Positions 1 to 10,732 of a stretch of 34,393 nucleotides of DNA are shown here, in pieces (position 1 is the stretch's first letter; the number at the start of each line of letters is the position of its first letter). The translations under genes were made by a program, and so were the position numbers. The notes beneath the pieces were generated by a model. That model saw only the letters and a program-made list of their open reading frames with translations. It did not search any database and was not told the DNA's origin. The DNA is from Chromera velia (lineage: Eukaryota; Sar; Chromeraceae): assembly GCA_018398765.1 (NCBI GenBank), contig JAHBMJ010001186.1, positions 1 to 34,393 on the forward strand, read 5' to 3'.

Positions 1-111
1 CACACACACACACACACACACACACTTGCACACACACACACACTTGCACACGCACACACACACACACATACACACACACGCACTTGCACTTACACACACA
101 CACTTACACAC

Positions 112-150
<39 letters not shown>

Positions 151-160
151 ACACGTCCTC
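1..160. repeat. (CA)n microsatellite in the truncated first intron
   Basis: Nearly pure CA dinucleotides with scattered CTTG and CG interruptions. The stretch from here to the acceptor at 233-234 is intronic; the only open frames encode His-Thr repeats and are not credible proteins. Confidence 0.95.
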
Positions 161-234
161 AAAGCACACAGAGGCAAACACAGGCGTACATATACACATG
201 CACACACTCACACATCAAATGCATGACTTTTCAG

Positions 235-498
235 GTTGCGTCGCTCACGGGTACCACATAGGCACTGGGTATGGCAGCGGATTCCGACGCATTCACTGGC
301 GGCCAAATCTGGCCAACTGCCAATGGTATTACGAGAACGACCCGGACTGCTTTTACTTCACCTGGTGGCGGCAGGCCTACGGCGGGACACCGGGGCCTGA
401 CGGATATGAGAGGGCATGTGAGCTGTATAGCGATCTCTCCTTGGGCTTGACTCTCTCCTCCGATCCTTGGAACACAATGTCGTCTCCTAAATATTGCT
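235..498 (+). CDS. Exon: PAN/Apple domain, type a (block A1)
   Basis: Phase-1 exon opening GT TGC after TTTTCAG and ending TAT TGC T before GTGAGT. It encodes a Cys-rich module with a C-H-G-Y start, the core NCQWYYENDPDCFYFTWW, a later CELY strand, and a closing PKYC. This pattern (Cys, W-Y, Cys, F-x-F/W-W, Cys, final Cys) is the PAN/Apple fold, which binds carbohydrate or protein. Its closest partner in the window is the exon at 8782-9039, which shares the NxCQ/ECQ-WY core and the late G/SDP segment. It is the first domain seen here, but probably not the first in the protein. Confidence 0.8.
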
Positions 499-953
499 GT
501 GAGTCATTTTGTGTTTGCAATCAGTGGACTGAATGAAGCGGGTTTGTTTTTACACACTGAATGGAGCAAGTCGTGCACACTCGTTTCTCCCATGATTAAA
601 ACTTAGAAGCGAAAGATGCGACGCGTTTCTTCAATTGTTGCTGCATCGTTGCTCGAAGCAGTCAGCCGATGGTTGCGCGTCATGAAGTAAGATCACACGA
701 ATCAGTTTTCAAGAGTCTTTCAACCAACTGGCTGGTTTTTTTTTTTCACTTGAGCAGGTAGCGAGCATGTCGCGTTTATGCACCCCTGTCTGCCCACTTC
801 TCTGCATGATCCGAGGTGTGCTGAAAGAATCTTCGGTGCCTGTCTTTCACCAGGATGAAAAATCAGTGTTCAGTTGACCTTTCCACCTTTTTTGTCTGTG
901 TGTTGTGTGGGGGGAGGACACTCGCTTGTGTTCGTACCGATGAACCAATGCAG

Positions 954-1163
954 CATGTTACGACGAGCAAACGACAATCACCGGAGATCTCCTCTCGACA
1001 ACAGGGTCCATGACTTCCGCCATTGAGTGCAACAATCTCTGTGCGAACACAGCGTCCTGCGAGTACTTCGCGTACGACAAGAGCACGCAAATTTGTTCTC
1101 TGCACACAAACAACACGGCCACTTCCACTGTCGCCGCATCTATCGCGGGTCCCGGACTATGCG
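954..1163 (+). CDS. Exon: PAN/Apple domain, type b (block A1)
   Basis: Phase 1-1 exon of 210 nt, the same length as the other type-b exons at 3629, 9469 and 12203. The translation starts CYDEQTTITGDLLSTTGS, has the core ECNNLCANTASCEYFAYD, then a C-x-L-H-x-x-N-T strand and a final GPGLC. The LSTTGS motif is shared only with the exon at 9469-9678, which marks that exon as its duplicate. The donor is GTCAGT. Confidence 0.8.
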
Positions 1164-1269
1164 GTCAGTTTTTGTGGAACTTTAAGCAAGACCCGCGCGT
1201 GTTTTTCTAAAATGACTCTTCAGCTTACGCGGCTGCACTTGTTTCGCCAGAGCGATTGAGCACTGCCCG

Positions 1270-1301
1270 CTTACCTGCCTGCCTGCCTGCCTGCCTGCCT
1301 A
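1270..1301. repeat. (CTGC)n tetranucleotide array in intron
   Basis: About seven CTGC units lie just upstream of the next EGF exon, inside the 175-bp intron 1164-1338. Confidence 0.9.
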
Positions 1302-1338
1302 CGCTTATTCAGTTGTATGATTGAAAGTCTGCTTGCAG

Positions 1339-1458
1339 ACAGGGATGAGTGCGCGCTGAACATAGACAACTGCGACCCCGGGGCCAACTGTATGAACACC
1401 ATTGGAAGCTTCTACTGCAACTGCACAATGGGGTACACAGCAACCACCGGGTGTGAAG
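1339..1458 (+). CDS. Exon: calcium-binding EGF-like domain (block A1)
   Basis: Phase 1-1 exon of 120 nt. With the G from the previous exon it begins D-R-D-E-C and continues with ALNIDNC, GANCMNTIGSFYCNC and a final GC. All six Cys and the C-x-N-x-x-x-S-F-x-C calcium-binding/hydroxylation signature are present. Its ALNI-D-C segment resembles the EGF at 11216. The intron that follows (1459-2094, about 640 bp) shows no gene. Confidence 0.88.
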
Positions 1459-2094
1459 GTCAGCGAAAATCTCTTAGCATGATAAGTTGAATGGCCCTCG
1501 CTATCCGTTCCAAGCTTGATCAACGTTGCAGTTTGATTAGTGGCGTCTCCTTCCTTTTTTGACGTGTGGCCAAGCTTTTAGAGTATGCATCAACAGGAAA
1601 GGATACCTGAGGACCGGCCGGAAGGGTGAGAGTGTGAGTTTATGATTTTGGTATCGCGTGAACAAAAGCCTGTGCGGTGTTGGTGCATGTTTCACTGCAA
1701 ATTGACGGAATGACTCAATTTCCGCCTCCCTTTGGCACGACCTGATTGTCTCTTTTTTTTTTTGTCTAGACAGACAGCCTGTTCCTTCACTGGCACGTAG
1801 TCGCTCTCTCGAATGGCCGAAGAGCAAAATTGATTTGGGGTCTTTTCGGGACTCATGTGTCCGTTCGTCCACAGACCACGTGCAAAGAGCGTTTAAGGAC
1901 GAATGCAGCAGAGTGCTCTAGCTCTGTTCGGGATCATGCCCCTTCTTGCGTGTGTCTCGTTCTCGTGGCGAGCCAACAAAGCTGTCGCGGGGGTTGTTGG
2001 AGGCGACCACAATGCACCCAGCTTCACTCGTTGTCCGTTCGATCCAGATCTCTGCACGTGTTTTTACCCGTGTAAATGATTTGTATGTACGCAG

Positions 2095-2241
2095 ATGAAT
2101 GCATCGGGAGGGTTCACGACTGCGACTACGGAGTGTCTTGTACGAATACCGTTGGGTCGTTCACCTGCGCATGCGACACCCACGAGGAGTTCGTCGATGT
2201 CTCTCCAGCGCTCGGGGTGCCAAACGGAACGTTCTGCCAAT
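2095..2241 (+). CDS. Exon: calcium-binding EGF-like domain (block A1)
   Basis: Acceptor GTACGCAG is followed by AT GAA TGC, so the domain starts directly at D-E-C, two residues shorter than the usual D-x-D-E-C. Six Cys are present, with VSCTNTVGSFTCAC in the middle and an NGTFC end. The donor is GTGAGG. The tail VPNGTFC resembles the end of the EGF at 14258, so this loop type recurs. The next intron (2242-2755) holds no recognisable gene. Confidence 0.86.
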
Positions 2242-2755
2242 GTGAGGGGGTGCATGGAAGGGTGACGCATGCATGCCCCACAGGTGGAGAAATTTTCTCT
2301 GCGAACGAAAGGAAGAGTTTATGTCAAATAGAATTTCTGCAAGGCTAGGGTCTCCAGTTGACTACCCAAATGTTTCTCTAACCCACTTGTGTGCGCGTTG
2401 GTAGTCCTTGGTTCCTAATTACGTCCCGCACCTGCCTGATGCCTGTGTGTGTGCTTGTCTTATGCTCTCCTTTGCTCTCCTCAAGATCGTGTTCGAAGCT
2501 GAAAAATCCCAGCCGGAAGCGTCTCTCTTTTGTGAACTTGTTTGCTCCTGCTGAATCTTATTTTTTTTTCCTGTGTTCCATGCTTTGCGTGTTGTTGAGC
2601 TCAAAGCGGGCTGCCCGCCTTTCCTTCGGTTCGTTCTTGAAGCTACCTGTGAGTGCGTACATGTCCCATGGCCAGTCGGTTTCCACTTTTTGATCTTTCT
2701 GCCCTCCTTCATAATATTCCTTCTTCACTTTCGTTTCGTGTCATCGATCTTGCAG

Positions 2756-3013
2756 CTTGCTTCGACCCTGGCGTCTACATTCCAGACGTTGCTGGCGCTC
2801 TTGTGGACTATGTTGGGCCCAATGATGTAGCGCCAACGCATCAAGAATGTCAAGCCAGGTGCACTGCAACCCCAGGGTGCTGGTACTTCACGTGGTGGGA
2901 CTACAACTATGGTGGGGCATGGAAGGGAAGGTGCCTCCTCCAGGAAGATAATCACTACAGTGAGCGACTGGCAGGGGTTCCGTGGAGGCACGTTGCTGGA
3001 GGAAAATTTTGTG
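2756..3013 (+). CDS. Exon: PAN/Apple domain, type a (block B1)
   Basis: Phase 1-1 exon. It begins CFDPGVYI, has the core ECQARCTATPGCWYFTWW, a RCLLQEDNHYSERL strand and a GGKFC end. The C-x-DPG start, the LQED motif and the ER segment are shared with the exon at 11581, its apparent duplicate. The downstream intron (3014-3628) contains a (CT)n run at about 3271-3302 and otherwise pyrimidine-rich sequence. Confidence 0.84.
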
Positions 3014-3267
3014 GTCAGTTTGTAAGCGTTTTTTCTTCTTTATGCGACTTTTGGGCCCTGATTACAATAACACCAAAGTCATTTATACAGAGTTTGAGCT
3101 TCTGACTGTTTTTCAATCTTTAAAATGAATTTTTTGCGACGGTGATGAAAAGTCAGGTTGCAAGGCAAAAATCGTATGGCACCCTATATTGATAGACATG
3201 TTTGTTTTTCCTTTTCCCAGCAGTCTCACGACAAGAAGACCGACCTGAAGCCATGCATCAAGTTTTT

Positions 3268-3305
<38 letters not shown>

Positions 3306-3628
3306 ATGCTATGTGCATCACTTCTCCGTTCTGGTCCTCCTTCCTTTGTGTGGTTCCCTCTTTCTCAGACTGTCAGTTCACTCACTTCTCGCATCTATCT
3401 TGATTTCTGAGCAGAACACCAAATTTTCGTTTTCCCCCGGCAGTTCATGCTCACTGTTGCTTTTTGGACAGAGACAGACCCCATGCAGCCCTTCTCACCG
3501 TGTGCTCGTTCAATCAAAAGCGTGTCAATTGCTGATAGAGACGCTGTGTCTCTGTGTGAGTTTCCGACTCAGTGCTGAATGAGTAAAGCATTTTGATGAT
3601 CCATATATCCAATCAAGTCCCGCTGCAG

Positions 3629-3838
3629 AATGCTACTTTGTGGGAAAGAAACTAACCGGGAACGTAATAGCCACCGACAACAGCGCAATCTCTGTCACGA
3701 AGTGTCAGAGGCAATGCCACATTGATGCAAATTGCAATTATTTCTCCTTCGACCAGTTGAACCACATCTGCACGCATCACAGCGCAAACAGCACAGTACT
3801 AAACGACCCGGGAAGCATTATGGGACCGTCGATCTGCG
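3629..3838 (+). CDS. Exon: PAN/Apple domain, type b (block B1)
   Basis: A 210-nt phase 1-1 exon. The translation opens ECYFVGKKLTGNVIA, with the core KCQRQCHIDANCNYFSFD, a CTHHSANST strand and a final GPSIC. The VGK-x-x-TG-x-VIA motif recurs only in the exon at 12203. The donor is GTCAGT. The following intron (3839-4237) has a short CTAT/CTGT run near 4070-4100. Confidence 0.84.
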
Positions 3839-4237
3839 GTCAGTACGTCCATGTGTTGGACTGTATCTATGAAAATCTGTTCCGTTGCTCAGTCGGTTTG
3901 TTGGATTCTCAAGACTAAAGCAGGGAGGGTCCATTCTCATTAATGGCATGGAGCTTCGGGGAAATGTGTGGCGTCTTCCCTGCCATTGATTCTGCAGGAT
4001 TCTTCTCTTCTGCGCTGGGCGTCATGCAAAACAATTCTCCAGCAACCCTGCACCTTCTCTTTCTATCGATCTCTCTCTCTATCTGTCTATCTATCTACAG
4101 CCTCTTTTATTTGAGGAAGTCTGTCCGCAGCCCTTTTGCGGCTATCCTTCTGATGTTAGACCATCACGTTTAGGTGCTTTACTTGCTTGGTGGTCCCCTT
4201 TGTGTAATCTGTTCAAGTTCTCTTACCATGCATGCAG

Positions 4238-4363
4238 AGCGCGACGAATGCAGTGAGAATCTCCACAACTGCGCAAATCTGGGTGGCAACTGTACAGACA
4301 CGCAGGCATCTTTCACGTGCGAGTGCATTCGGGGGTTCAATGGCACAGGGGTGGATTGCCCCG
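4238..4363 (+). CDS. Exon: calcium-binding EGF-like domain (block B1)
   Basis: Acceptor CATGCATGCAG; phase 1-1. The domain reads E-R-D-E-C, LHNC, GNCTDTQASFTCEC and a GVDCP end, with six Cys and a calcium-binding consensus. The closest partner is the EGF at 12688 (RDECS, FHNC). The donor is GTTAGT. Confidence 0.88.
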
Positions 4364-4752
4364 GTTAGTGCCGCTCGCTCATTCATGCAATGTGATCATG
4401 CAGCTACACGCTCCTTTCATTTGCAGCATCCCCAACGAAAAGGAGTCTGAGCACTTCTCACTATCTGTGAGGTATGGGGAGAGGGGAGAAAAGTTTGAGG
4501 AAAAACAAACAAATTGTTTCTCCATGCAGACAGCAGCTGCCAGGAGACTCAGAGGCCTCTTTGTTTCAATCCATCGTGCAGGAGATGCGCAGTCAGGCAG
4601 GCAGACGGATAGATAGACCAGGAAATGGAGAGGATCGGATTTTCGAAATGGTAATGAAATGCTCCGACGTCTACTACGTTAAAGCACAAAGGCCATTTTC
4701 TGGATTGTTTTTGCATACGCACCCTAGAATTTGTTCCGATTGCTCTTTGCAG

Positions 4753-4896
4753 ACAACGACGAGTGCTCTGACCCTGCGTTCCCCCACAACTGCGACGCCG
4801 TGGCGAACTGCAGAAACACCGTGGCAAGCTTTCTGTGCGCTTGCCCTGCCACGGGGTGGTACGACATGAGCAACAACACGGGCGTCAACTGCACAA
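4753..4896 (+). CDS. Exon: EGF-like domain, near-identical twin of 13351-13494
   Basis: A 144-nt phase 1-1 exon. The protein reads D-N-D-E-C, FPHNC, ANCRNTVASFLCACPATGW and an NNTGVNCT end. I count only 6 nucleotide differences from the 144-nt exon at 13351, three of them in the first five bases. Neighbouring exons of the duplicated block are much more diverged. The donor is followed by GTCAGTCAGT, the seed of the longer GTCA array after the twin exon. Confidence 0.9.
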
Positions 4897-5262
4897 GTCA
4901 GTCAGTCCATCAATCAAGTGGCTCCTGCGTGAGAAGGCAAATAGCCGTGTATGAGAAAAACGTCCGTGATTGCCATGTGTACAGGTCTCTCATTATTCAG
5001 CGATTTCATTCTATTTGCAGTCAACCGCAGAGCTCGAACGCATTAGAAAGAAGCCATGCAGACCAATATATTTGATTCAACGCATGCAGAGGGAGCAAAC
5101 ATGCATGGTTCCGTGTTTCGGAAGACTCCATTGTGCACAATTAAGGGTTCGAAAGCATTCACGATATCCGTGGGCAGTTTTGAGAAATAAAGTTGCGCTC
5201 TACGATCACAGTCTTGGTTCTATCCCTTCTCGCTGCTTGGCTGCATGGGCTGCTGCACGCAG

Positions 5263-5418
5263 ATATCGACGAATGCACTGACCGGGACCCCATGTTCAGC
5301 CACGACTGCCACATGAACGCGACCTGTACGGACAACGACGGGAGCTTCGCGTGTGCCTGCCACGCAGGATTTGCAGATACGAGCTCGCCAGGAAGGGGGA
5401 CCGGTACGAACTGCACAG
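5263..5418 (+). CDS. Exon: calcium-binding EGF-like domain (block B1)
   Basis: Phase 1-1 exon that begins D-I-D-E-C-T-D, with FSHDC, ATCTDNDGSFACACHAGF and an NCT end. The DPMFSHDC segment corresponds to NPLFSNDC in the exon at 13876, in line with the block duplication. It ends the first PAN/EGF super-block. The next intron (5419-5934, 516 bp) is pyrimidine-rich towards its 3' end. Confidence 0.88.
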
Positions 5419-5934
5419 GTCAATCACCCCACCAGCTAGGGTGAACGACGTTTGTTTACATGTCCCGTCCCATCGCACTTTCATTTCCTTATGCGTTTGA
5501 CGGTACATACGCTTGCAAACAAAAAGAAATCAACACTCAGAGATGCAAGAAAACAAGTGCTGCTCTCAGAACAAGTGGAAGATGCCCTTTATTTTTCTTG
5601 AGATTTTTTAGCCATGCGCAAACAGGCAGCGCACCGTCAGATATGGACACCGTGTTTCAGGCAGGACACACATTGATTGCACAAGACTCTGCTCAAAAAT
5701 GCACAATATCCTTCGTCGTGATGGGCCTGGAGTAGAATGAACGCCCTTTTGATCTTGCTTTGTCCTCCGCCACACCCTTTTATTTTTTTCTCTTTTTCGT
5801 GTCTTCCCTTTTTTTCTGTTTGTCTTCCCTCGGAGAAACCTCGTTCCTCTTTAACGCTGTCAGCCCTTACGAGTGTGGAAGAATTTGCCTCCCTGTTTGA
5901 TATGTCAAGCGCGTGCGACTGCCTGTCTGCGCAG

Positions 5935-6159
5935 CCGTGTCTTGTGACGAGGTCAACGACCCCGATCCGAACGCGCTGACTGCCGAGGTGATCCGCACGG
6001 ACTCTTCGCAGACAGGGGTCACGAGCGACAGCGCCACATTCACCTACAGCTGCAACAATGGGTACTAGCTTGTGGGCTCTCCCACAACAACTTTCACCTG
6101 CACTGGGATCGCACTGGGAAGTTCTGCTTGGCAGGGGGGGACTTTACCCACATGCACAG
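5935..6159 (+). pseudogene. Sushi (CCP) exon 1 of 4 with an in-frame TAG stop
   Basis: This 225-nt phase 1-1 exon matches the next two sushi exons codon for codon (VSCDEVNDPDPNALTAEV, YSCNNGY, TCTGIALG, AWQGGT, TCT). At 6066-6068 the codon after CNNGY is TAG, where the paralogous exons have CAG, CAC and CAG. The exon has the same length as its neighbours, so no frameshift explains this; a C-to-T change does. If included, translation stops here. If skipped, the phase is kept, so the rest of the protein can still be made. A sequencing error or readthrough is also possible. Confidence 0.8.
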
Positions 6160-6481
6160 GTGGGTTCCTTCCTGAGTTGTGAAGGAGATTCAAGAGCTGC
6201 ATAGAGTACGTTAGAGGGGAGTTGGAACGTAGGGTGAATGTTTCGTATTTCAAACAGTAAAATGAAATCAGTTGACTCTCTCTCACTTAATTCAGATTTA
6301 TTTTCAGAAAGAATCTTTCTCAGTTGCCCAGCTAGTGTGCGCCTCTCACAGTTTGCACTTCCATCCCTTGAAGTTTCAGTGTACATCTCATCTCCTCGAT
6401 GCTGTTCTCGCTGCTGCTCTTGTGGTGATACTTGCAACGCAAAGTGACTTCCCTTTCCATTTTCCTGCGTATCAACCGCAG

Positions 6482-6706
6482 CGGTGTCGTGCAATCAGGC
6501 AACAGATCCCGATCCAAATGCCCTCTCTGCCGAGGTGATCCGGACAGACTCTTCGCAGACAGGAAACACCACCGACACGGCCACTTTCACTTACAGCTGT
6601 AACAATGGGTACCAGCTTGTGGGCTCTTCCACAACGACATTCACCTGCACCGGGACTGCCCTAGGAGCTTCCGCTTGGCAGGGGGGAACCGTTCCCGCAT
6701 GCACAG
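6482..6706 (+). CDS. Exon: sushi (CCP) domain 2 of 4
   Basis: A 225-nt phase 1-1 exon beginning AVSCNQATDPDPN. It has the four sushi cysteines, YSCNNGYQLVG, the TCTGTALGASAW tract with the conserved Trp, and a closing ACT. It is close in sequence to exons 5935 and 6997, indicating recent tandem duplication. Sushi modules typically mediate protein binding at cell surfaces. The donor is GTGGGT. Confidence 0.9.
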
Positions 6707-6932
6707 GTGGGTGGGTCTCTTCCCAAATTGGTTTGTGCTGCTTGCCCATGGAATGTATCAGGAGCATGCAAACCGACCAAGGAAAGTCGATCATGCGCAC
6801 TCAGAGCGCTCTCTGCCCGGCCTTGTGGGTCAATAGTCCGACACAGCTAGGTGCTTGTGCCGCTGCACAGTATACATGCCTTGTACTTGTTTTTGCGTTT
6901 GAATCGCCGGCTGAATCAATTTCAGCAATATT

Positions 6933-6934
6933 GG

Positions 6935-6970
<36 letters not shown>
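6933..6970. repeat. (GT)n microsatellite upstream of sushi exon 3
   Basis: Nearly pure GT repeats in the intron 6707-6996, ending about 25 bp before the acceptor GTGCAG. Confidence 0.95.
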
Positions 6971-6972
<2 letters not shown>

Positions 6973-6996
6973 TGCGTTACGCTGCGGTGCGTGCAG

Positions 6997-7221
6997 CCGT
7001 GTCGTGTCATGAAGTCAACGACCCCGACCCGAACGCGCTGACTGCCGAGGTAGTTCGGACAGACAACTCGCAAACAGGGACAACGACGGACCTTGCGACT
7101 TTCACCTACAGCTGCAACAACGGGTACCACCTTGTGGGCTCTCCCGCAACGAACTTCACTTGCACTGGGACTGCACTAGGAGCTTCCGCTTGGCAGGGGG
7201 GGACAGTGCCGACATGCACAG
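6997..7221 (+). CDS. Exon: sushi (CCP) domain 3 of 4
   Basis: A 225-nt phase 1-1 exon with VSCHEVNDPDPNALTAEV, YSCNNGYHLVGS, TCTGTALGASAW and a final TCT. It shares long runs with exon 5935 and keeps CAC (His) where that exon has TAG. The intron after it (7222-7649, 428 bp) contains a short (GAAT)n run near 7307-7330. Confidence 0.9.
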
Positions 7222-7649
7222 GTCTGTTCCTACGATCACAGCAATCACTGCATTGGTTCGGTTGTGATCCTTGTTTAGGGGAGAAAGAGGACCTGTACTT
7301 GAAAATGAGTGAATGAATGAATGAATGAATGTATGCGCTTGTTGCTTCCCGAGATCCTGCATAAGACAGACCCCCTGGTCAACGTAGCTTCGAAACCACA
7401 TTTGATTATTTGATGCACTACAGCGGCAACTGATGAAGCAGAAAAAATAGCTTTGTCACCCTGCTTGTCTGTCTACCCTCTCGTCCTCGAGCTACATGCG
7501 CCGAGTGGAGTCTCACTCTGATTTGAGTTTTTTTGGAATGCATGCGCGGAAGTTGAAACGATCCACATTGAGAACAGCATAGCACCACTGCTTGGTACGC
7601 ATGTGCCTTCATGAATGCATGCCTCTTTTCCCTCCCTGCTTTTTCGCAG

Positions 7650-7871
7650 CTGTCTCCTGCAATGAGGCATCAGACCCACAGCCCAACACCCTGGGGGCCC
7701 AAGTAATCAGAACAGACTCCGGACAGGCAGGAACAACGACGCAAAGCACCAACTTTGCATTCAGCTGCAACAACGGGTACCAGTTGGACAGCTCTGGGAG
7801 GGTCTCGTTTACTTGCACGGGCACTGCTTACTCATCGTGTGAGTGGCAGGGTACTCCCCCAACCTGCTCAG
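7650..7871 (+). CDS. Exon: sushi (CCP) domain 4 of 4
   Basis: A 222-nt phase 1-1 exon, the most diverged of the four: VSCNEASDPQPNTLGAQV, FSCNNGYQLDSSG, TCTGTAYSSCEW and TCS. An extra Cys in the SSCEW segment gives five cysteines rather than four. The donor GTGCAT is weak. The 371-bp intron after it ends in a GT run. Confidence 0.88.
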
Positions 7872-8202
7872 GTGCATGAGTCAGAAAGAAACGGAGTGTG
7901 TTTCTCAAAATGAAGGCATTGTGATTCTTGCAAAGCGTCTCGTACTGTCTTCTGATGGAATGCCGGACAGAATCATTTGGAAACTCCGATAGCAATTCGG
8001 ACTCGGCATTTCTTGTCCATGGATGCATGGACGATCCAGCGTTCGAATGTCCATTTGCAGAGAGCCATACTGCTACATTGTCAAACAGGTCCTCAAGTGC
8101 TTCCAGGTGTGTGTTTCCGCGTGTATGAAGGCGCATACCCGCAAAAACACTCGAACTTGTGAAATTCAAGTGAATCCCGAATGTGTACGTGACTGAGTGA
8201 GC

Positions 8203-8233
8203 ATGTGTGTGTGTGTGTGTGTGTGTATGTGTG
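8203..8233. repeat. (GT)n microsatellite before an EGF acceptor
   Basis: A GT run in the intron 7872-8242, just ahead of the acceptor GCGTGCAG. Confidence 0.93.
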
Positions 8234-8242
8234 GGCGTGCAG

Positions 8243-8383
8243 ACATCAATGAGTGCAGTGGCGGCACGCACGACTGCGCTTACGGAGCGTCGTGTACGAA
8301 TACAGCAAGCTCTTTCACATGCGCCTGCAACAAATCTCCAGGGCTGAGGACGTTGGAGAATCTCAATGGCACCGCGTGTATCG
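8243..8383 (+). CDS. Exon: calcium-binding EGF-like domain between sushi block and block A2
   Basis: Phase 1-1 exon that reads D-I-N-E-C-S, THDC, ASCTNTASSFTCAC and an NGTACI end. It occupies the place after block B1 plus sushi that the EGF at 14258 occupies after block B2. The sushi run may therefore have been inserted between block B1 and this EGF. The donor is GTGGGT. Confidence 0.88.
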
Positions 8384-8781
8384 GTGGGTGGGTTGATTGA
8401 ACAACCCCAGACACACATTGATTGTTGAACGCTTTCTGATTTGAAAGTGCTTCAAAAATGCCTGATATGGTTTGGGTGGGTGTATGCGTTTCTTGGCAAG
8501 AGACTGAATGAGGCAAAAATGGTACGGGTCCCTTTGATAAAGAAAATCCAAGAGATTGCCCGTATCCGAATAAAAGTGTTCCATAGTTACATGAGCTTCT
8601 CTTCTTGCTTTTTAAATATGAGGATCCCCCTGCGGCACGAATTAACATGTGCACGAAACCACTCAGCTGCCCGTACAAGTCGTTCTCCCTCATACAACTT
8701 TCTCTTTTTTACACGAAAAGCCCACAAAAAGAAAGACAAAGAGATCTGTTTTTTTTTTTTGTTCTCTTTATGACATCGCAG

Positions 8782-9039
8782 GATGCATTGAACATGGACG
8801 ATACATCCACCCCGCGAATCCTGGGGATGCCTTCGATTACTTCGACACGGTGGCGGAGTGCCAACAGTGGTACGACAAGGACACAAGCTGTAATTTCTTC
8901 TCGTATGCATCAGCCGACTGGGGAGGTGGGGCGAATCCAGCTTGGAACAAGCGGTGCACTCTCCAATACAGTGGCACTCCGACCGGTACCGGCCTGTCTG
9001 GTGACCCATACGGTCGCATGTCGGGCCCCAAATTTTGCG
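8782..9039 (+). CDS. Exon: PAN/Apple domain, type a (block A2)
   Basis: Acceptor CATCGCAG after a long T tract; phase 1-1. It begins GCIEHGRYI, has the core ECQQWYDKDTSCNFFSYA, a RCTLQYSGT strand, an SGDPYGRMSG segment and a PKFC end. It pairs best with the exon at 235. The donor is GTGAGT. The intron 9040-9468 shows no gene. Confidence 0.85.
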
Positions 9040-9468
9040 GTGAGTCCGTGCATGTTATCTCAAGCCCCCCGATAGTCTTTCACGCTAGCTCCGTTTTCAT
9101 CCCCACGAAGGTCTCTTTGTGGAATTCTTCTGTCTGACACGTGTGTTGATCCCCGATGCGCATCCTTTCGATTTGATAATTTCTTATCTTAATTGTCTTA
9201 TTGCATTGGTCCCAGATCTTTCTTTCGCATGCGAATTGCAAGTGGGCCGCTCCCTTCTTTGCCCGGCCCTGAATGAATCGAATAAGAGAATATCCATCTG
9301 CAATTTCACATCGCCGACTCAGTGACTCAGGTTTCTGGTCTTTTGCGAACGGCCCAGATTGATCCTTCGGTTTTGGTGCGGTGAATGCGGTGCGTGCACT
9401 TCCACCAGACTGAATCACTGATCGAGTGATTGAACGAACATCTTGACTGCCAATTTCCTTAATTGCAG

Positions 9469-9678
9469 AGTGCTACGATATCGGTCGCAGCATCAGTGAG
9501 AACGTCCTCAGCACCACGGGGTCCGTCGACACGGCTGTGGAGTGCAACTGGAACTGCCACAACGCGGCCACCTGCGAGTTCTTCTCCTACGATGTGGCCT
9601 CTCTCTCCTGCACTCTCCACACTGTGAACACCAGCACCAGCGCACAAGATTCTGTCGTTTCGGGACCCAAAGATTGCA
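9469..9678 (+). CDS. Exon: PAN/Apple domain, type b (block A2)
   Basis: A 210-nt phase 1-1 exon that reads ECYDIGRSISENVLSTTGS, then ECNWNCHNAATCEFFSYD, CTLHTVNTST and a GPKDC end. The LSTTGS tract links it to the exon at 954. The following 615-bp intron (9679-10293) holds no recognisable gene. Confidence 0.86.
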
Positions 9679-10293
9679 GTGAGTGTCCATGAATTCTTTC
9701 CGTAGGGCAATGTATGAATGGTAAATTGCTGTCAATAAGTGCTTCCAAGGAGTGTGGCATACATGCTGAGAACTTAATGCATCACAACGTCCATCTGTGG
9801 AGTGCATGTCTCGACAGTCGCTTCCGTTGCGGCAGTGCGTAGGGTTGTCTTTGGGTTGCCTCTTTCCCATTTCGTGTTCATGCACCTACGCATGAGGTTT
9901 TATGGGTGGGGCAGAGGACTAATCATTTGTGGACATGGAACAGAAGGGGCGACAATGCAGAAGAGGCATTGACACAAAGCATCAAACCGCTTTCGGAATA
10001 CATCACGATGTCCTCCAGGCATTTCATGTGCTGATTGTATACCTCCACTGCCGAATGGAATTGAGACAGACACAAAAACGAACGAGAAAATCTCGGGTTC
10101 TATTGCCAGCAGGACAACTCAGCGAAGCACAGGAAACATCTTCGAGTGATGGTTCAGACAGACCAGACAAAAAGTTTGCAGAGCCCTTGGTTGCCTGCAG
10201 GAATCTTTCACGAATTTGGGTATGGTAGATGAGCAAAAATTGAGGGGCTCTTACGTTCATCCTGTGATTTTGATCCTCTCTTAACGCACGCAG

Positions 10294-10431
10294 ACAAGGA
10301 TGAGTGCACATCTGGTGCTCACAACTGTGACGCAAATGCGACCTGCACGGACGTCATTCACAGCTTCACGTGCGCATGCAACGACGGTTTCCAAGACGAC
10401 AGTGCCGGCACTGATGCAACGTCATGTGCAG
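10294..10431 (+). CDS. Exon: calcium-binding EGF-like domain (block A2)
   Basis: Phase 1-1 exon that reads N-K-D-E-C-T, AHNC, ATCTDVIHSFTCACNDGF and a TSCA end. Six Cys are present with a calcium-binding start. The donor GTCAGC begins the 784-bp intron that carries the 58-bp acceptor ladder. Confidence 0.87.
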
Positions 10432-10732
10432 GTCAGCCGATCGAGTAAGGTCTTTGAGGTTCTGTGTCTCGACTTCAGAAATTCTCTGCGCCAACAGGCG
10501 TTTGGGTCGGCGGTCTTCAGGTGCTGGAATCGCACTTGCCATCATGTAGAACAAAGTTGCAGCGTATTGCGATAGTTCAAATCGGAACAGAAAGCTCAGT
10601 GTCACCAAGGATGCCTGTCTGTCTGAAAGTCCATGTCTCCAAAACTGTGTGGCTGTGGGATAATTGGAAACATTATGCTTTCTTTTGTGTCAATGACATG
10701 CCAGATACCAGTGCTGTGCAAATTCAATCGTC

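Noticed and set aside
26-226. Frames encoding His-Thr repeats
   Set aside because: They are translations of the CA microsatellite and show no other coding signal.
6066-6068. Reassigned TAG codon as the explanation for the in-frame stop
   Set aside because: No other internal TAG is seen in the roughly 11.6 kb of exon, so one point change is simpler.
7828-8418. 196-codon open frame on the minus strand
   Set aside because: It overlaps the EGF exon, runs through a GT microsatellite (Thr-His repeats) and has no domain.
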